Below, piece by piece: positions 25,731 to 35,400 of a DNA stretch of 64,000 bases. This stretch comes from Micavibrio sp. UBA6212 (GTDB lineage: Bacteria > Pseudomonadota > Alphaproteobacteria > Micavibrionales > Micavibrionaceae): assembly GCA_002421905.1 (NCBI GenBank), contig DISK01000004.1:1-64000 (forward strand). The letters are read 5' to 3'. The notes beneath the pieces are model-generated. The model made no database searches, was not told where the DNA came from, and worked only from the letters and a program-made list of their open reading frames with translations. How positions within the stretch are numbered: the first letter of the stretch is position 1; every line of letters begins with the position of its first letter. Made by a program: the position numbers and the translations under genes.

Positions 25731-26999
25731 ATGAGACGCGTTGTTATAACCGGAATGGGAATTGTATCTCCACTGGGTGTGGGGGTTGAAAAAAACTGGG
25801 CCGCCCTGATTTCGGGCAAAAGTGGTGTGCGTAAAATCACACGCTTTGAGTCATCCGACATGGCCTCGCAGATTGCGGGGTTGGTGCCATATCAAAATGA
25901 AGGCTTTGCCGATGGTTTTAATGCCGATGATGCAATGCCGCCAAAAGAACAGAAAAAAGTTGATACTTTTATCCTCTATGGTGTGATGGCCGCTGATGAA
26001 GCTGTTAAAGATTCCGGCTGGGTTCCTCAGACTGATGAGGATCGCGAGCGCACTGGTGTGATGATTGGCTCTGGTATTGGTGGCTTGCAGAGTATTTATG
26101 AGACATCTGAAACCCTAATTCAAAAAGGCCCGCGCCGCGTATCACCATTTGCAGTCCCTGCAATGCTGATTAATCTGGCGTCCGGCCATGTATCAATTAA
26201 ACACGGCTTCAAAGGCCCAAACCACTCGGTGGTAACGGCGTGTGCAACCGGATCGCATGCGATCGGGGATGCCTCTCGCCTGATTATGTTGGGTGATGCA
26301 GATGTCATGGTGGCAGGTGGAGCAGAAGCAGCTGTCAACCGCTTGGGAGTAGCTTCTTTTGCGGCATGTCGCGCGCTTTCAACATCATATAACGACAATC
26401 CGGAAGCAGGCTCGCGTCCCTTTGACGAAGGTCGTGACGGGTTCGTTATTGCTGAAGGGGCTGGTATCGTCATTCTCGAAGAGCTTGAGCATGCAAAAAA
26501 ACGTGGTGCAAAAATCTATGCCGAAGTGATCGGGTATGGATTATCTGGCGATGCGTATCATATTACCTCTCCGGCAGAAGACGGGGACGGGGGCTTCCGC
26601 GCAATGAAAGCAGCTCTGAAACGTGCAGAAGTTAATCCCGAAGATATCGATTATATCAATGCACATGGAACCTCGACCCCTATGGGTGACGGGATAGAAT
26701 GTGGTGCAGTCAAACGTCTGTTTGGCTCTGCGATTGATGATGTGATGATGTCCTCCACCAAATCGGCCATTGGTCACTTGCTGGGTGCTGCTGGTGCTGT
26801 CGAGGCCATTTTTTCGGTGAAGGCCATCCAATCGGGCATCATTCCACCGACCCTCAATCTCGAAAACGTGTCGGAATCTTGTAAAGGGATTGATCTGGTG
26901 CCCAAAGTTGCCAAAGAGAAGAAAGTCAAAATTGCTCTTTCGAACTCGTTCGGTTTCGGTGGAACCAATGCGTCATTGGTCTTGAAAGCCGTAGAGTAA
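25731..26999 (+). CDS. fabF: Beta-ketoacyl-ACP synthase II
   Basis: This is the condensing enzyme that elongates fatty acids using malonyl-ACP. The 422 residues carry the thiolase-fold triad: Cys171 in TACATGSHAIG, the His of NAHGTSTPMGD near 311 and the His of KSAIGHLLGAAG near 348. The C-terminal GFGGTNASLV loop is intact. It lies between acpP and mltG, a common gene order. Confidence 0.98.
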   Translation: MRRVVITGMGIVSPLGVGVEKNWAALISGKSGVRKITRFESSDMASQIAGLVPYQNEGFADGFNADDAMPPKEQKKVDTFILYGVMAADEAVKDSGWVPQTDEDRERTGVMIGSGIGGLQSIYETSETLIQKGPRRVSPFAVPAMLINLASGHVSIKHGFKGPNHSVVTACATGSHAIGDASRLIMLGDADVMVAGGAEAAVNRLGVASFAACRALSTSYNDNPEAGSRPFDEGRDGFVIAEGAGIVILEELEHAKKRGAKIYAEVIGYGLSGDAYHITSPAEDGDGGFRAMKAALKRAEVNPEDIDYINAHGTSTPMGDGIECGAVKRLFGSAIDDVMMSSTKSAIGHLLGAAGAVEAIFSVKAIQSGIIPPTLNLENVSESCKGIDLVPKVAKEKKVKIALSNSFGFGGTNASLVLKAVE

Positions 27000-27012
27000 C
27001 GGGAACCCCTTC

Positions 27013-27999
27013 ATGAAAATATTTCTCTCTCTTGCGTTGACAATGATAATCGTCGCCGCAGGGGGAGCCGTTTTCGCAGTCCAGCAATTCAAAGCTTCCG
27101 GACAAAATGCTGATCCAGTCACTTTTGAAATTGAAAAAGGTATGGGCTCGCGCCAGATCGCTCATGATCTTGAACAGCAGGGTATAATCTCGAATAAATG
27201 GATCTTTCTTGGCTCCTTAAAAATAAAAGGGGCCTCCTCGACGCTTAAGGCAGGGGAATACGAAATTGCCGCCCATGCGAGTATCAAGGATATTCAGGAT
27301 CAATTGATCGCGGGCCGCGTTGTGCAACGCAAATTTACGATTCCCGAAGGCCTGACATCTTTCGAGATTGTGCAAATTCTCAATGAGACAGACGGTCTGG
27401 GGGGCGAAATAAAAAATATCCCTCTTGAAGGAACCCTATTGCCCGACACCTACCATTTTACGCGCAATGAACCCAGAGCAGATAAAATTGCCCAAATGGT
27501 CGAGGCCATGAATAAAACCCATCAGGAACTCTGGGATAAACGTGCGCCTGATTTACCGTTTTCGACATGGGAAGAAGCCCTCACATTGGCTTCAATTGTT
27601 GAAAAAGAAACCGGCAAAGCCAGCGAGAGAAAGATGATTGCCGGCGTTTTCATCAATCGCTTGCGCCTTGGCATCCCACTCCAATCCGACCCGACTGTGA
27701 TCTATGCCCTGACCAAGGGACAACCAAAAAACGAAGGAAAAGGGCCGTTGGGGCGGCGTTTGCTTTCGAAAGATCTCGAGATTGAGTCGGCCTATAACAC
27801 CTATAAAAATGCAGGACTTCCCCCCGCGCCGATCGCTAATCCGGGGCGCGATGCTATTGAGGCCGTTCTCCACCCTGAGAATAACGAGTTTCTCTATTTC
27901 GTGGCGGATGGAACAGGGGGGCATGCTTTTGCCAAAACGCTTGAGGAACACAATAGAAACGTGGCCGAATGGCGTAAACTGCGGAAGTCTGGACAATAA
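27013..27999 (+). CDS. mltG: Endolytic murein transglycosylase MltG
   Basis: This inner-membrane enzyme cuts nascent glycan strands and sets their length. The 328 residues have an N-terminal membrane helix (first 25 residues), a LysM-like subdomain and the YceG catalytic domain with SIVEKET near residues 195-201, where the catalytic Glu lies. Further motifs are INRLRLGIPLQSDPTVIYA and the C-terminal PPAPIANPG. The start follows fabF by 13 bases. Confidence 0.96.
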   Translation: MKIFLSLALTMIIVAAGGAVFAVQQFKASGQNADPVTFEIEKGMGSRQIAHDLEQQGIISNKWIFLGSLKIKGASSTLKAGEYEIAAHASIKDIQDQLIAGRVVQRKFTIPEGLTSFEIVQILNETDGLGGEIKNIPLEGTLLPDTYHFTRNEPRADKIAQMVEAMNKTHQELWDKRAPDLPFSTWEEALTLASIVEKETGKASERKMIAGVFINRLRLGIPLQSDPTVIYALTKGQPKNEGKGPLGRRLLSKDLEIESAYNTYKNAGLPPAPIANPGRDAIEAVLHPENNEFLYFVADGTGGHAFAKTLEEHNRNVAEWRKLRKSGQ

Positions 28000-28050
28000 A
28001 TGTCAGTAAAAGTTGAATTTTTGTCATAAATAAAATATAAGACATTTATT

Positions 28051-29502
28051 ATGCTGAACGAAAAAATAGAGCTCAATAGACTTGGTGTGTGGCAGAAATA
28101 TTTTATAAAGCCATATGATCAGGAGTCCTACGGGATACTGAGGGCAGGAGCTCGGCTTCGCACTGATAATTTTCTAAAAGACGTTCGGGATAAAGCAATC
28201 AACATTGATGATGGGTTTGATTCGGCCTCGCATTGTCCGGAACTGGATAAATGGGTGGAGTCGGAAACAGGACAAACCACATTGACGTCTTTGCTGGAAG
28301 AACTTCAAGATCTGGTGAAATCGTCTTTTGAGCTTTTGGAAGACCGTCAGACGAAAACCAGACAACAATTACTGCCCATCGGACATGACAGATGGCAAAT
28401 GGCCAAGGACGCAGCCGAAGCACTGCGGTATCTGGAGATGGAAAGACCGCAAGGCTATAAGGCGGCTTTTGTTATTCCAACGGCCTTCCATGATCTGGGG
28501 CGTATTCTCGAAGGGTGGATGATGGACGATAAAAATCCTCATACCAACTGGATACCCCACGCGCAGCTAAGTTTTCTTATGCTCGATGATGTGCTGTCTC
28601 AACAAAAATATCAGGCCATTCCAAAGGAACTGAAAAATCATTTCCTGTATGCCGTTCTGGCGCATTCCTACAGTGAAAATGGCCAGAGCTATATGTCCCG
28701 TGCCGTGCAGGCTTGTGACCGTATGCAACTGATTGGCCCTGAAGGAATTTTCCGGACACTGGCCTATGATGTTTGTTATAATGAGCAGGCCGTCATTGGA
28801 TATCCTTCATCAAAAAAATTCGCGGATGAATTGCCTATACTTCATGATATTCACGAAGCGATTCCGGGGTATGAGTATATAGCTCGAGGTATGTTGGAAA
28901 ACATCGGGGCGTCCCATGCGCGGTGGCGTCAGGAGTTACATATCGAGACCTTGGCGATCTTGATGGCGTATCAGGGCGCAGAGAAAGACAGAAATGCCCA
29001 TATCTTGGCGCCCAAATTATTGCGGGATGCTCAGGATGTTGTGAGAGAGCACAGATTTTGTCCCGAAAGTTTAGATCAGGCAAAATCGAAATTAGGTCAG
29101 AATTTTGACCATATCTACTTGTTACTATCCCCTAAAGAATTATTGGATGAAGTTGTAAAAGAGCTCCAACGACCGGCGGGGGCAGCCTCATTAACAGATC
29201 GAACGAAGGCCCATTTTCTGAGCTCTCTAATATCATTGGACGAAGGCGAGAGAAAATCATTGTGTGCGATGGTTCGGGTTGCGGGTGAGCTAAGAAAGCA
29301 ACAGGAACAAGCTGACCTGCTGGTGATTGAGCGGGCAATGGTTATAGGAGACAGGCTGACGCAAGCCATAGCCAGACCAAATCTTGATTTATTTGTGACA
29401 ACCGTCCCATCCAACGATGTCCGGAGTGGCTTGGGCGCAGATACGCAGAAAAAAAGCGCCGACATATTTCATCGCCCAGAAGGATTTGCCTTATCCCTGT
29501 AA
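28051..29502 (+). CDS. Putative HD-domain metal-dependent phosphohydrolase
   Basis: I do not recognise a named family. The 483-residue protein has an HD-like metal site in the order His112 (PIGHDRW), His147-Asp148 (TAFHDLGR), His170 (WIPHAQLSF), a further His near 207 or 214 (NHFLYAVLAHSYSENG) and Asp223 (QACDRMQ). That spacing fits an HD phosphohydrolase domain spanning about residues 108-230. The C-terminal 200 residues are helical, without known motifs, and there is no membrane segment or signal peptide. It stands alone between mltG and the convergent sulfide genes. A nucleotide or phosphoester substrate is inference. Confidence 0.6.
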   Translation: MLNEKIELNRLGVWQKYFIKPYDQESYGILRAGARLRTDNFLKDVRDKAINIDDGFDSASHCPELDKWVESETGQTTLTSLLEELQDLVKSSFELLEDRQTKTRQQLLPIGHDRWQMAKDAAEALRYLEMERPQGYKAAFVIPTAFHDLGRILEGWMMDDKNPHTNWIPHAQLSFLMLDDVLSQQKYQAIPKELKNHFLYAVLAHSYSENGQSYMSRAVQACDRMQLIGPEGIFRTLAYDVCYNEQAVIGYPSSKKFADELPILHDIHEAIPGYEYIARGMLENIGASHARWRQELHIETLAILMAYQGAEKDRNAHILAPKLLRDAQDVVREHRFCPESLDQAKSKLGQNFDHIYLLLSPKELLDEVVKELQRPAGAASLTDRTKAHFLSSLISLDEGERKSLCAMVRVAGELRKQQEQADLLVIERAMVIGDRLTQAIARPNLDLFVTTVPSNDVRSGLGADTQKKSADIFHRPEGFALSL

Positions 29503-29520
29503 ATCGAGGGGGATAATATA

Positions 29521-29730
29521 TTATTTCTTCTCAAACGCACATCCTGCAGGAATGCCGAGTTTGGCCAAAATCATTGCAGCGGGACAAAATCCGGTAAAGG
29601 CAGCTTGCAGCATATTCAACCCGACAAAGGCGGTCAGTAACAACCAATAGGGGCTGAAAAAATGGGCGAGCGTCAGGCTGAGCAAGACCATCACGCCCGC
29701 AAAGGCCATAATTGCGCGGTCAATATTCAT
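29521..29730 (-). CDS. Small YgaP-like membrane protein (DUF2892-type)
   Basis: This 69-residue protein has two hydrophobic helices and the segment FTGFCPAAMILAKLGIP, which resembles the membrane domain found alone or at the end of the YgaP rhodanese. The rhodanese domain itself is absent. The gene lies 15 bases downstream of the sulfide:quinone reductase gene on the same strand, consistent with a role in sulfide or sulfane-sulfur handling. Confidence 0.8.
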   Translation of the reverse strand: MNIDRAIMAFAGVMVLLSLTLAHFFSPYWLLLTAFVGLNMLQAAFTGFCPAAMILAKLGIPAGCAFEKK

Positions 29731-29745
29731 TTTGAGTATCCTTTT

Positions 29746-31023
29746 CTATTTTTCTTCTTTTAGTTTGTGAATTTTCATCAGCTCAAGCGCAAACTTTTCA
29801 TAGAATGGCATACTTTCACCGACAGAAACTTTGTGCATGAAATATTTTTCAAATCCGATTTTGGCAAAATGCACCCATTTGCCTTTGGAGGCCCAGTTCA
29901 GGTTGCGCGGCGGGATTTGCGGCTGGGCAAAGAATGCCACGCCACCATCCCCGAAATCGGCCAGACATACGGCGTTCCATGTCGCAACATATTTTGGGTC
30001 GCGGCCTTCCATCATCTCGGCAATATTCTGCGCCGTGGCTGTGACCATGGATTCGATCATGAATCCGGTTTTGGGAACGCCAACAGGAACAGGTGTTTTG
30101 CCAATCGGGGGAATGGCCACGCATACGCCAATTCCAAAAACATTCTTGTATGTCATGTTTTGTTGGTGTTTGTTAATCATGACGAATCCCTTCGGATTGA
30201 CCAGATTCTCGACGCCTGAAATGGCAGAAACACCTTTGAATGCTGGCAACATCATACAAAACGAGAACGGGATTTCGTGGGTGTGTTTGACCTGTGCATC
30301 TTCATTCAATTCATCAACCGTAACTTTGTCGGCTTCGAATTGTTTGACAACGGCACTGGTCACCCATTTGATATGACGATTGCGAAGCTCGGATTCCAGC
30401 AAACCTTTGGTATCGCCAACGCCGTCTAATCCTAAATGCCCGATATAGGGCTCTGACGTTACAAATGTCATTGGCACTTGGTCGCGTATTTTGCGGCGTT
30501 TGAGTTCCGTATCAAGAATGAGGGCAAATTCATAAGCAGGCCCGAAACACGATGCACCCTGTACGGCACCAATAACAATAGGGCCGGGATTTTGAATCAA
30601 CTTGTCAACAGCAATCGCGGCTTGCTCGGCATGGTGTGCATGGCAGATAGACTGGGTGTGATGCTCGGGTCCAAAACCTGGAATATCCGAGAAAGCAAGG
30701 TCAGGGCCGGTCGCGACAATCAGAAAATCATAATCAATTGTTGTTCCGTCATTCAGCTCGACTTGGTTTTTGTCGGGATAAACGCGCTTTGCGCCGGATG
30801 TATTCAGTTCAATACCCTTTTTTTTCATGACTGGGATCAAGTCAATCTCGATATCTTTTCTCTCGCGCCATCTCACAGCCACCCACGGATTGGATGGAAC
30901 AAATTGATACGTCGAACCTTTATTAACAACGGTTAGTTTATCACCGCTACGTAATTTTTCATGCATCTCGAATGCCATCATGGTTCCGCCGAGTCCTGCG
31001 CCTAAAACAACGATATGGGTCAT
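29746..31023 (-). CDS. sqr: Sulfide:quinone oxidoreductase, type I-like
   Basis: This membrane-associated flavoprotein oxidises sulfide to polysulfide and reduces ubiquinone. The 425 residues begin with the FAD motif VVLGAGLGGTMMAFEM. The three redox cysteines occur at 127 (QSICHAH), 159 (GASCFGPAYE) and 353 (WNAVCLADFGD), exactly the positions reported as essential in Rhodobacter capsulatus Sqr. ATGPDLAF and TPVPVGVPKTGFMIE are also typical. The C-terminal amphipathic region (KIGFEKYFMHKV) suits membrane attachment. It is divergent from a SqrR/BigR-type repressor gene. Confidence 0.95.
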   Translation of the reverse strand: MTHIVVLGAGLGGTMMAFEMHEKLRSGDKLTVVNKGSTYQFVPSNPWVAVRWRERKDIEIDLIPVMKKKGIELNTSGAKRVYPDKNQVELNDGTTIDYDFLIVATGPDLAFSDIPGFGPEHHTQSICHAHHAEQAAIAVDKLIQNPGPIVIGAVQGASCFGPAYEFALILDTELKRRKIRDQVPMTFVTSEPYIGHLGLDGVGDTKGLLESELRNRHIKWVTSAVVKQFEADKVTVDELNEDAQVKHTHEIPFSFCMMLPAFKGVSAISGVENLVNPKGFVMINKHQQNMTYKNVFGIGVCVAIPPIGKTPVPVGVPKTGFMIESMVTATAQNIAEMMEGRDPKYVATWNAVCLADFGDGGVAFFAQPQIPPRNLNWASKGKWVHFAKIGFEKYFMHKVSVGESMPFYEKFALELMKIHKLKEEK

Positions 31024-31049
31024 CCTGAGACCTCCTTTAATAAATTTGA

Positions 31050-31081
31050 TACATATTGACTATATACTAAATATATTGTAT
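31050..31081. promoter_or_regulatory. Candidate promoter/operator between sqr and the SqrR-like gene
   Basis: ATACATAT and ATATTGTAT form an imperfect inverted repeat in an AT-rich divergent spacer that also contains TTGACT and TATACT-like boxes. SqrR/BigR proteins bind AT-rich palindromes, so this is the likely operator. The 15-mer TATATACTAAATATA (31061-31075) is identical to one beside the hxlR operator. Confidence 0.5.
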
Positions 31082-31112
31082 CTACGCAACTATGAAGATA
31101 AGTATAATAAAG

Positions 31113-31418
31113 ATGAAAAAATCGGCTGAAAAAGCGGCAGATCTTTTGAAAATATTATCAAACTCGAAACGGTTGATGATCGTTTGTCATCTTGCCGAAG
31201 GGGAAGCGTCTGTCAATGAACTGGCCGAATTTTTAGGGATGCGCGCCTCCACTGCGTCGCAGCATTTACAAATTCTCAGGCTGGCAAATCTTGTGCAAAC
31301 ACGTCGCGCCGCACAAACAATTTTTTACTCTTTAACGCATGCGGCCTCCGAAGATGTCATCAAGGCTTTGTATAAAAATTACTGCATCTTGCCAAATCAA
31401 AAACCGAAAAAATCCTGA
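31113..31418 (+). CDS. SqrR/BigR-type ArsR-family sulfane-sulfur sensor
   Basis: This 101-residue winged-helix repressor has cysteines at residues 25 (IVCHLAEGE) and 91 (NYCILP), 66 apart, exactly the spacing of the paired sensor cysteines of BigR and SqrR. Persulfides link these and release DNA. The recognition helix is RASTASQHLQILRLANLV. An alternative start seven codons upstream (31092) is possible. It precedes the adaptor gene of an RND pump by 14 bases and is divergent from sqr, so it probably controls both units. Confidence 0.9.
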   Translation: MKKSAEKAADLLKILSNSKRLMIVCHLAEGEASVNELAEFLGMRASTASQHLQILRLANLVQTRRAAQTIFYSLTHAASEDVIKALYKNYCILPNQKPKKS

Positions 31419-31432
31419 ACGGAGTTTGAATA

Positions 31433-32440
31433 ATGAATACAAGAATTTTGCTCTCTCTGCTCTTGATCGGCACGGCGCCATTCGCGATGGCACGTCCGGT
31501 TCTTGCCGAAGATTATACGGTCACGACACAAAAAATCACCGACCAGAAAATCGTCTTTGCAACAGTTGAAAGTAAAGATGAAGTGGCTGCGCGCGCCCGA
31601 ACCGGTGGGACAGTTGTCAAATTGAATGTCAAGGAAGGGGATGAGGTCAAAGCCGGAGATGAAATTGCCTTGGTGGGGGATGATAAGCTGGCCTTGCAGA
31701 TCAAAACACTGGATGCCCAGATATCAGGTCTAAGTGCACAAGTTACCAAGTCTAACGCCGATTTGAAACGTGTACAATCTCTGATCGGCAGCGGGTCGGT
31801 CTCTCGGGCGGAACTCGATGCCGCAAAAGCCGCAGCCAGCAGCAATAATAATGCTCTAAAAGCGGCACAAAGCCAACGTGCGGTGATTGAACAACAAGTC
31901 ACCGAAGGAAAAATTCTGGCACCGTCAAATGGTCGTGTTCTACAGGTTCCTTTAATAAATGGATCTGTCGTCATGTCGGGCGAAGTCGCTGCGATTATCG
32001 CGGCTGATTCATATATTTTGCGCCTTCAACTTCCTGAACGTCATGCCCGCTTCATGAAGGTTGGTGACAAGGTTCGTCTGGATGGGAATGAAATGGGATC
32101 TCAAAACTACAAAGAGGGTGTCATCACTCTGGTTTATCCGGGTATTGAGAATGGTCGCGTAGTAGCAGATGCCGCAGTCGAGGGCTTGGAAAATTATTTT
32201 ATCGGGGAACGTGTTCGGGCGTGGATTGCAACAGGCGATCGCCAATCCATATTGGTACCTGCGGACTATGTCACCACAATCGCCGGAATTGACTATGTGT
32301 CCTTAAAAAATGAATCCGGACAAGTGATACAGGTTCCTGTTCAACGCGGCCATGTGGTCGATCAGGACGGAACCGCAATGATTGATATATTATCCGGTCT
32401 TAAAGACGGCGATGTCTTAACCAAAACGACAGGAGAATAA
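31433..32440 (+). CDS. RND efflux periplasmic adaptor (membrane fusion protein)
   Basis: This 335-residue adaptor has a signal peptide (MNTRILLSLLLIGTAPFAMA) and a biotinyl-lipoyl half domain (ARTGGTVVKLNVKEGDEVKAG). It also has an alpha-helical hairpin of about 80 residues (IKTLDAQISGLSAQVTKSNA...), a second lipoyl half (ILAPSNGRVL) and a beta-barrel domain. It bridges the inner-membrane pump encoded three bases downstream to an outer-membrane channel, for which there is no gene here. Confidence 0.92.
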   Translation: MNTRILLSLLLIGTAPFAMARPVLAEDYTVTTQKITDQKIVFATVESKDEVAARARTGGTVVKLNVKEGDEVKAGDEIALVGDDKLALQIKTLDAQISGLSAQVTKSNADLKRVQSLIGSGSVSRAELDAAKAAASSNNNALKAAQSQRAVIEQQVTEGKILAPSNGRVLQVPLINGSVVMSGEVAAIIAADSYILRLQLPERHARFMKVGDKVRLDGNEMGSQNYKEGVITLVYPGIENGRVVADAAVEGLENYFIGERVRAWIATGDRQSILVPADYVTTIAGIDYVSLKNESGQVIQVPVQRGHVVDQDGTAMIDILSGLKDGDVLTKTTGE

Positions 32441-32443
32441 TCA

Positions 32444-35400
32444 ATGTCGCTGGGTGTATCGGGTTTTCTGACCCGTCTGTCGATTTCCTCTCCTTTGACA
32501 CCGTTATTTCTGATGACGGCAATTATGCTCGGGGTTATGGCTCTTGTCTCCATTCCGCGCGAAGAGGAACCTCAAATCAGCGTGCCCATGGTTGATATTT
32601 CGGTACTGGCAGACGGGCTCAAGGCTCCGGATGCGGTGGAACTGGTCACGAAACCTCTCGAAGCAATCGTCAAAAGTGTCAGTGATGTCGAACATGTGTA
32701 CAGCCAGACCATGGATGATCGTGTTATGGTGACGGCGCGCTTTAATGTGGGGACGGATTCGGATGATGCCATGCTGCGGATTCATGAAAAAATTCGTGCC
32801 AATTACGACCAGATTCCGGTGGGTATTACCGAACCTTTGATTGTCGGGCGCGGAATTAATGATGTGGCAATTGTCACGCTGACACTCTCGCCAAAAATTG
32901 ATGCCGCCACTCGTTGGACAGATGCGACACTCGAAGATGTTGCCGAGAAATTGCGTCGTGAAATTATCAAGATTGAAGATGTGGGACTAACCTATATTTC
33001 TGGAGGCAGTAAAGATGAAATCCGTGTCGAACCTGACCCTGAAAAACTGGCATCCTATGGCGTAACCTTGCAACAGCTGGTTGGAAAAATTCAACAGGCC
33101 AACCGGTCATTTGATGCCGGATACATCCAGAACAACTCTATTCATAAAAAACTCAAAGCCGGACAAACGTTAAATCCAGTGCCGGATATCTCCCAACTTC
33201 TTTTAACCACGCGCGATGGACGCCCGGTCTATGTCGGCGATGTGGCGCATATTACCGTATCTCCCCGACCAGCAACCGAGCGTGTTGTAACCCTTGATAA
33301 AAGGGCAGACGGAAAATTGAACCGTAAACCCGCAGTGACGCTGGCGATTTCCAAACGGCCAGATGCCAACGCTGTTATAATTTCTGAAGAAATTGTTGAC
33401 CGTGTTGAAAAACTCAAGGGCATAGTGTTGCCAGATGATGTCGTGGTTGACGTGACCCGTAATTACGGAGAAACCGCCGATGATAAAGCCAATGAATTAC
33501 TCTTCCATCTGGGGCTGGCAACCATCAGTATTGTTCTGCTGATTGGCTGGGCGATAGGTTGGGTCGAAGGAGCCGTGACCTTTGTGGTGATTCCAACCAC
33601 CATTATGCTGACGTTGTTTGCGTCATGGTTGATGGGATACACGATTAACCGCGTCAGTTTGTTTGCGCTGATTTTCTCGATCGGGATTCTGGTGGATGAT
33701 GCGGTGGTGATGGTCGAAAATATTTCCCGCCACTGGGGCATGAAAGATGGCCGCAGTAAAATTCAGGCAACAATTGATGCGGTGTCAGAGGTGGGAAATC
33801 CGACCATTCTGGCAACCCTGACCGTTGTTGTGGCCTTGCTGCCGATGTTGTTTGTGGGCGGCCTCATGGGGCCATATATGGCGCCAATCCCTGTCAATGC
33901 CTCGATTGCGATGATGATCTCCTTCGTCGTGGCAGTGACCATTGCTCCGTGGTTGATGCGAATTTTCTCGAACTATTTCCCGCAAACGCACCATACTGAT
34001 CCGGCCCATGATAAAATCGGGATTCTTTACCGCCGTCTGGTCACGCCGGTGATCAAATCAAAATCCGTGTCGCGGAAATTTCTCTATCTTGTCGCGGCGG
34101 CAACCATGCTCTCGCTGGTTTTATTTGCGACCAAATCCGTGGTGGTCAAACTTTTGCCGTTTGATAATAAATCAGAATTGTCATTGGTTGTGGATTTACC
34201 CGAAGGCGCAACGCTCGAAGATACCGAGCGCACCTTACTGCAACTGGCTGATAAAATATCCGATACGCCTGAAATCACCACCATGCAGGCCTATGCAGGA
34301 ACCGCAGCCCCCTTTAACTTCAACGGCTTGGTGCGGCATTATTATGTGCGCTCGACTCCGGAACAAGGCGAGCTTCAGGTCAACCTGACCGCCAAAGATG
34401 ACCGCAGCCGCTCCAGTCATGAAATTGCGCTGGGCATTCGTGAAAAACTGAAAGACTTCCCGATTGATAAGGGGACATCTGTCAAATTGGTCGAGGTTCC
34501 ACCGGGGCCACCGGTCATGGCCACGTTGCTTGCCGAAATTTATGGGCCAGACGCCAAAACGCGCCGTGCCGCAATGGAACAGATCGAGCAGGCTTTCAAA
34601 TCCGTTCCCTTTGTTGTTGATGTGGATAACAGCATAGGGGATCGTCGCCCCAATTGGCGCGTCTCGATTGATCAAGACCAACTCGAATATTTCGGGGTTG
34701 AACAATCAGATGTCTATGATACGCTCTCAATGTTAATGAACGGAACAGTGGTCGGGTACTCTCATCGTGGTGAAGAACGCAACCCGCTTGAAATTGCGGT
34801 GCGCCTGCCAAAATCAAAAATGACATGGGACGAATATCTGGCCACCATTCCGGTTCCTGCCAACCAGATTCCGGGCAATAGGGCAGTGGTCGAACTGGGG
34901 AATGTCGTGCGCGGGACAGACGAACTGGGGTCTTATCCGATTTATCGCCGTGACGGTCATTTTGCCGAAATGGTACAGGCCGAGCTGGCGGGCGAATACG
35001 AAGCCCCGATCTACGGGATGTTTGCCGTGTCCGATGCGTTGGACAAGATGACATGGGAAAATCCTTCCCTGAAACCAACCATCAAATATCACGGGCAACC
35101 GATCAATGAACAACAGGTGACACTGTTATGGGACGGGGAATGGGAAATTACCTATGTGACCTTCCGCGATATGGGGATAGCCTTTATGGTGGCTTTGCTG
35201 GGCATTTATGTGCTGGTGGTGGCTCAATTCCGCTCTTATACCTTGCCCTTGGTTATTCTGACCCCTGTGCCACTGACATTGATCGGGATTTTGTTTGGTC
35301 ACTGGGTGTTCGGGGCGGCGTTTACCGCAACCTCGATGATCGGCTTTATTGCATTGGCGGGGATTATCGTGCGCAACTCCATCCTGTTGGTGGACTTTAT

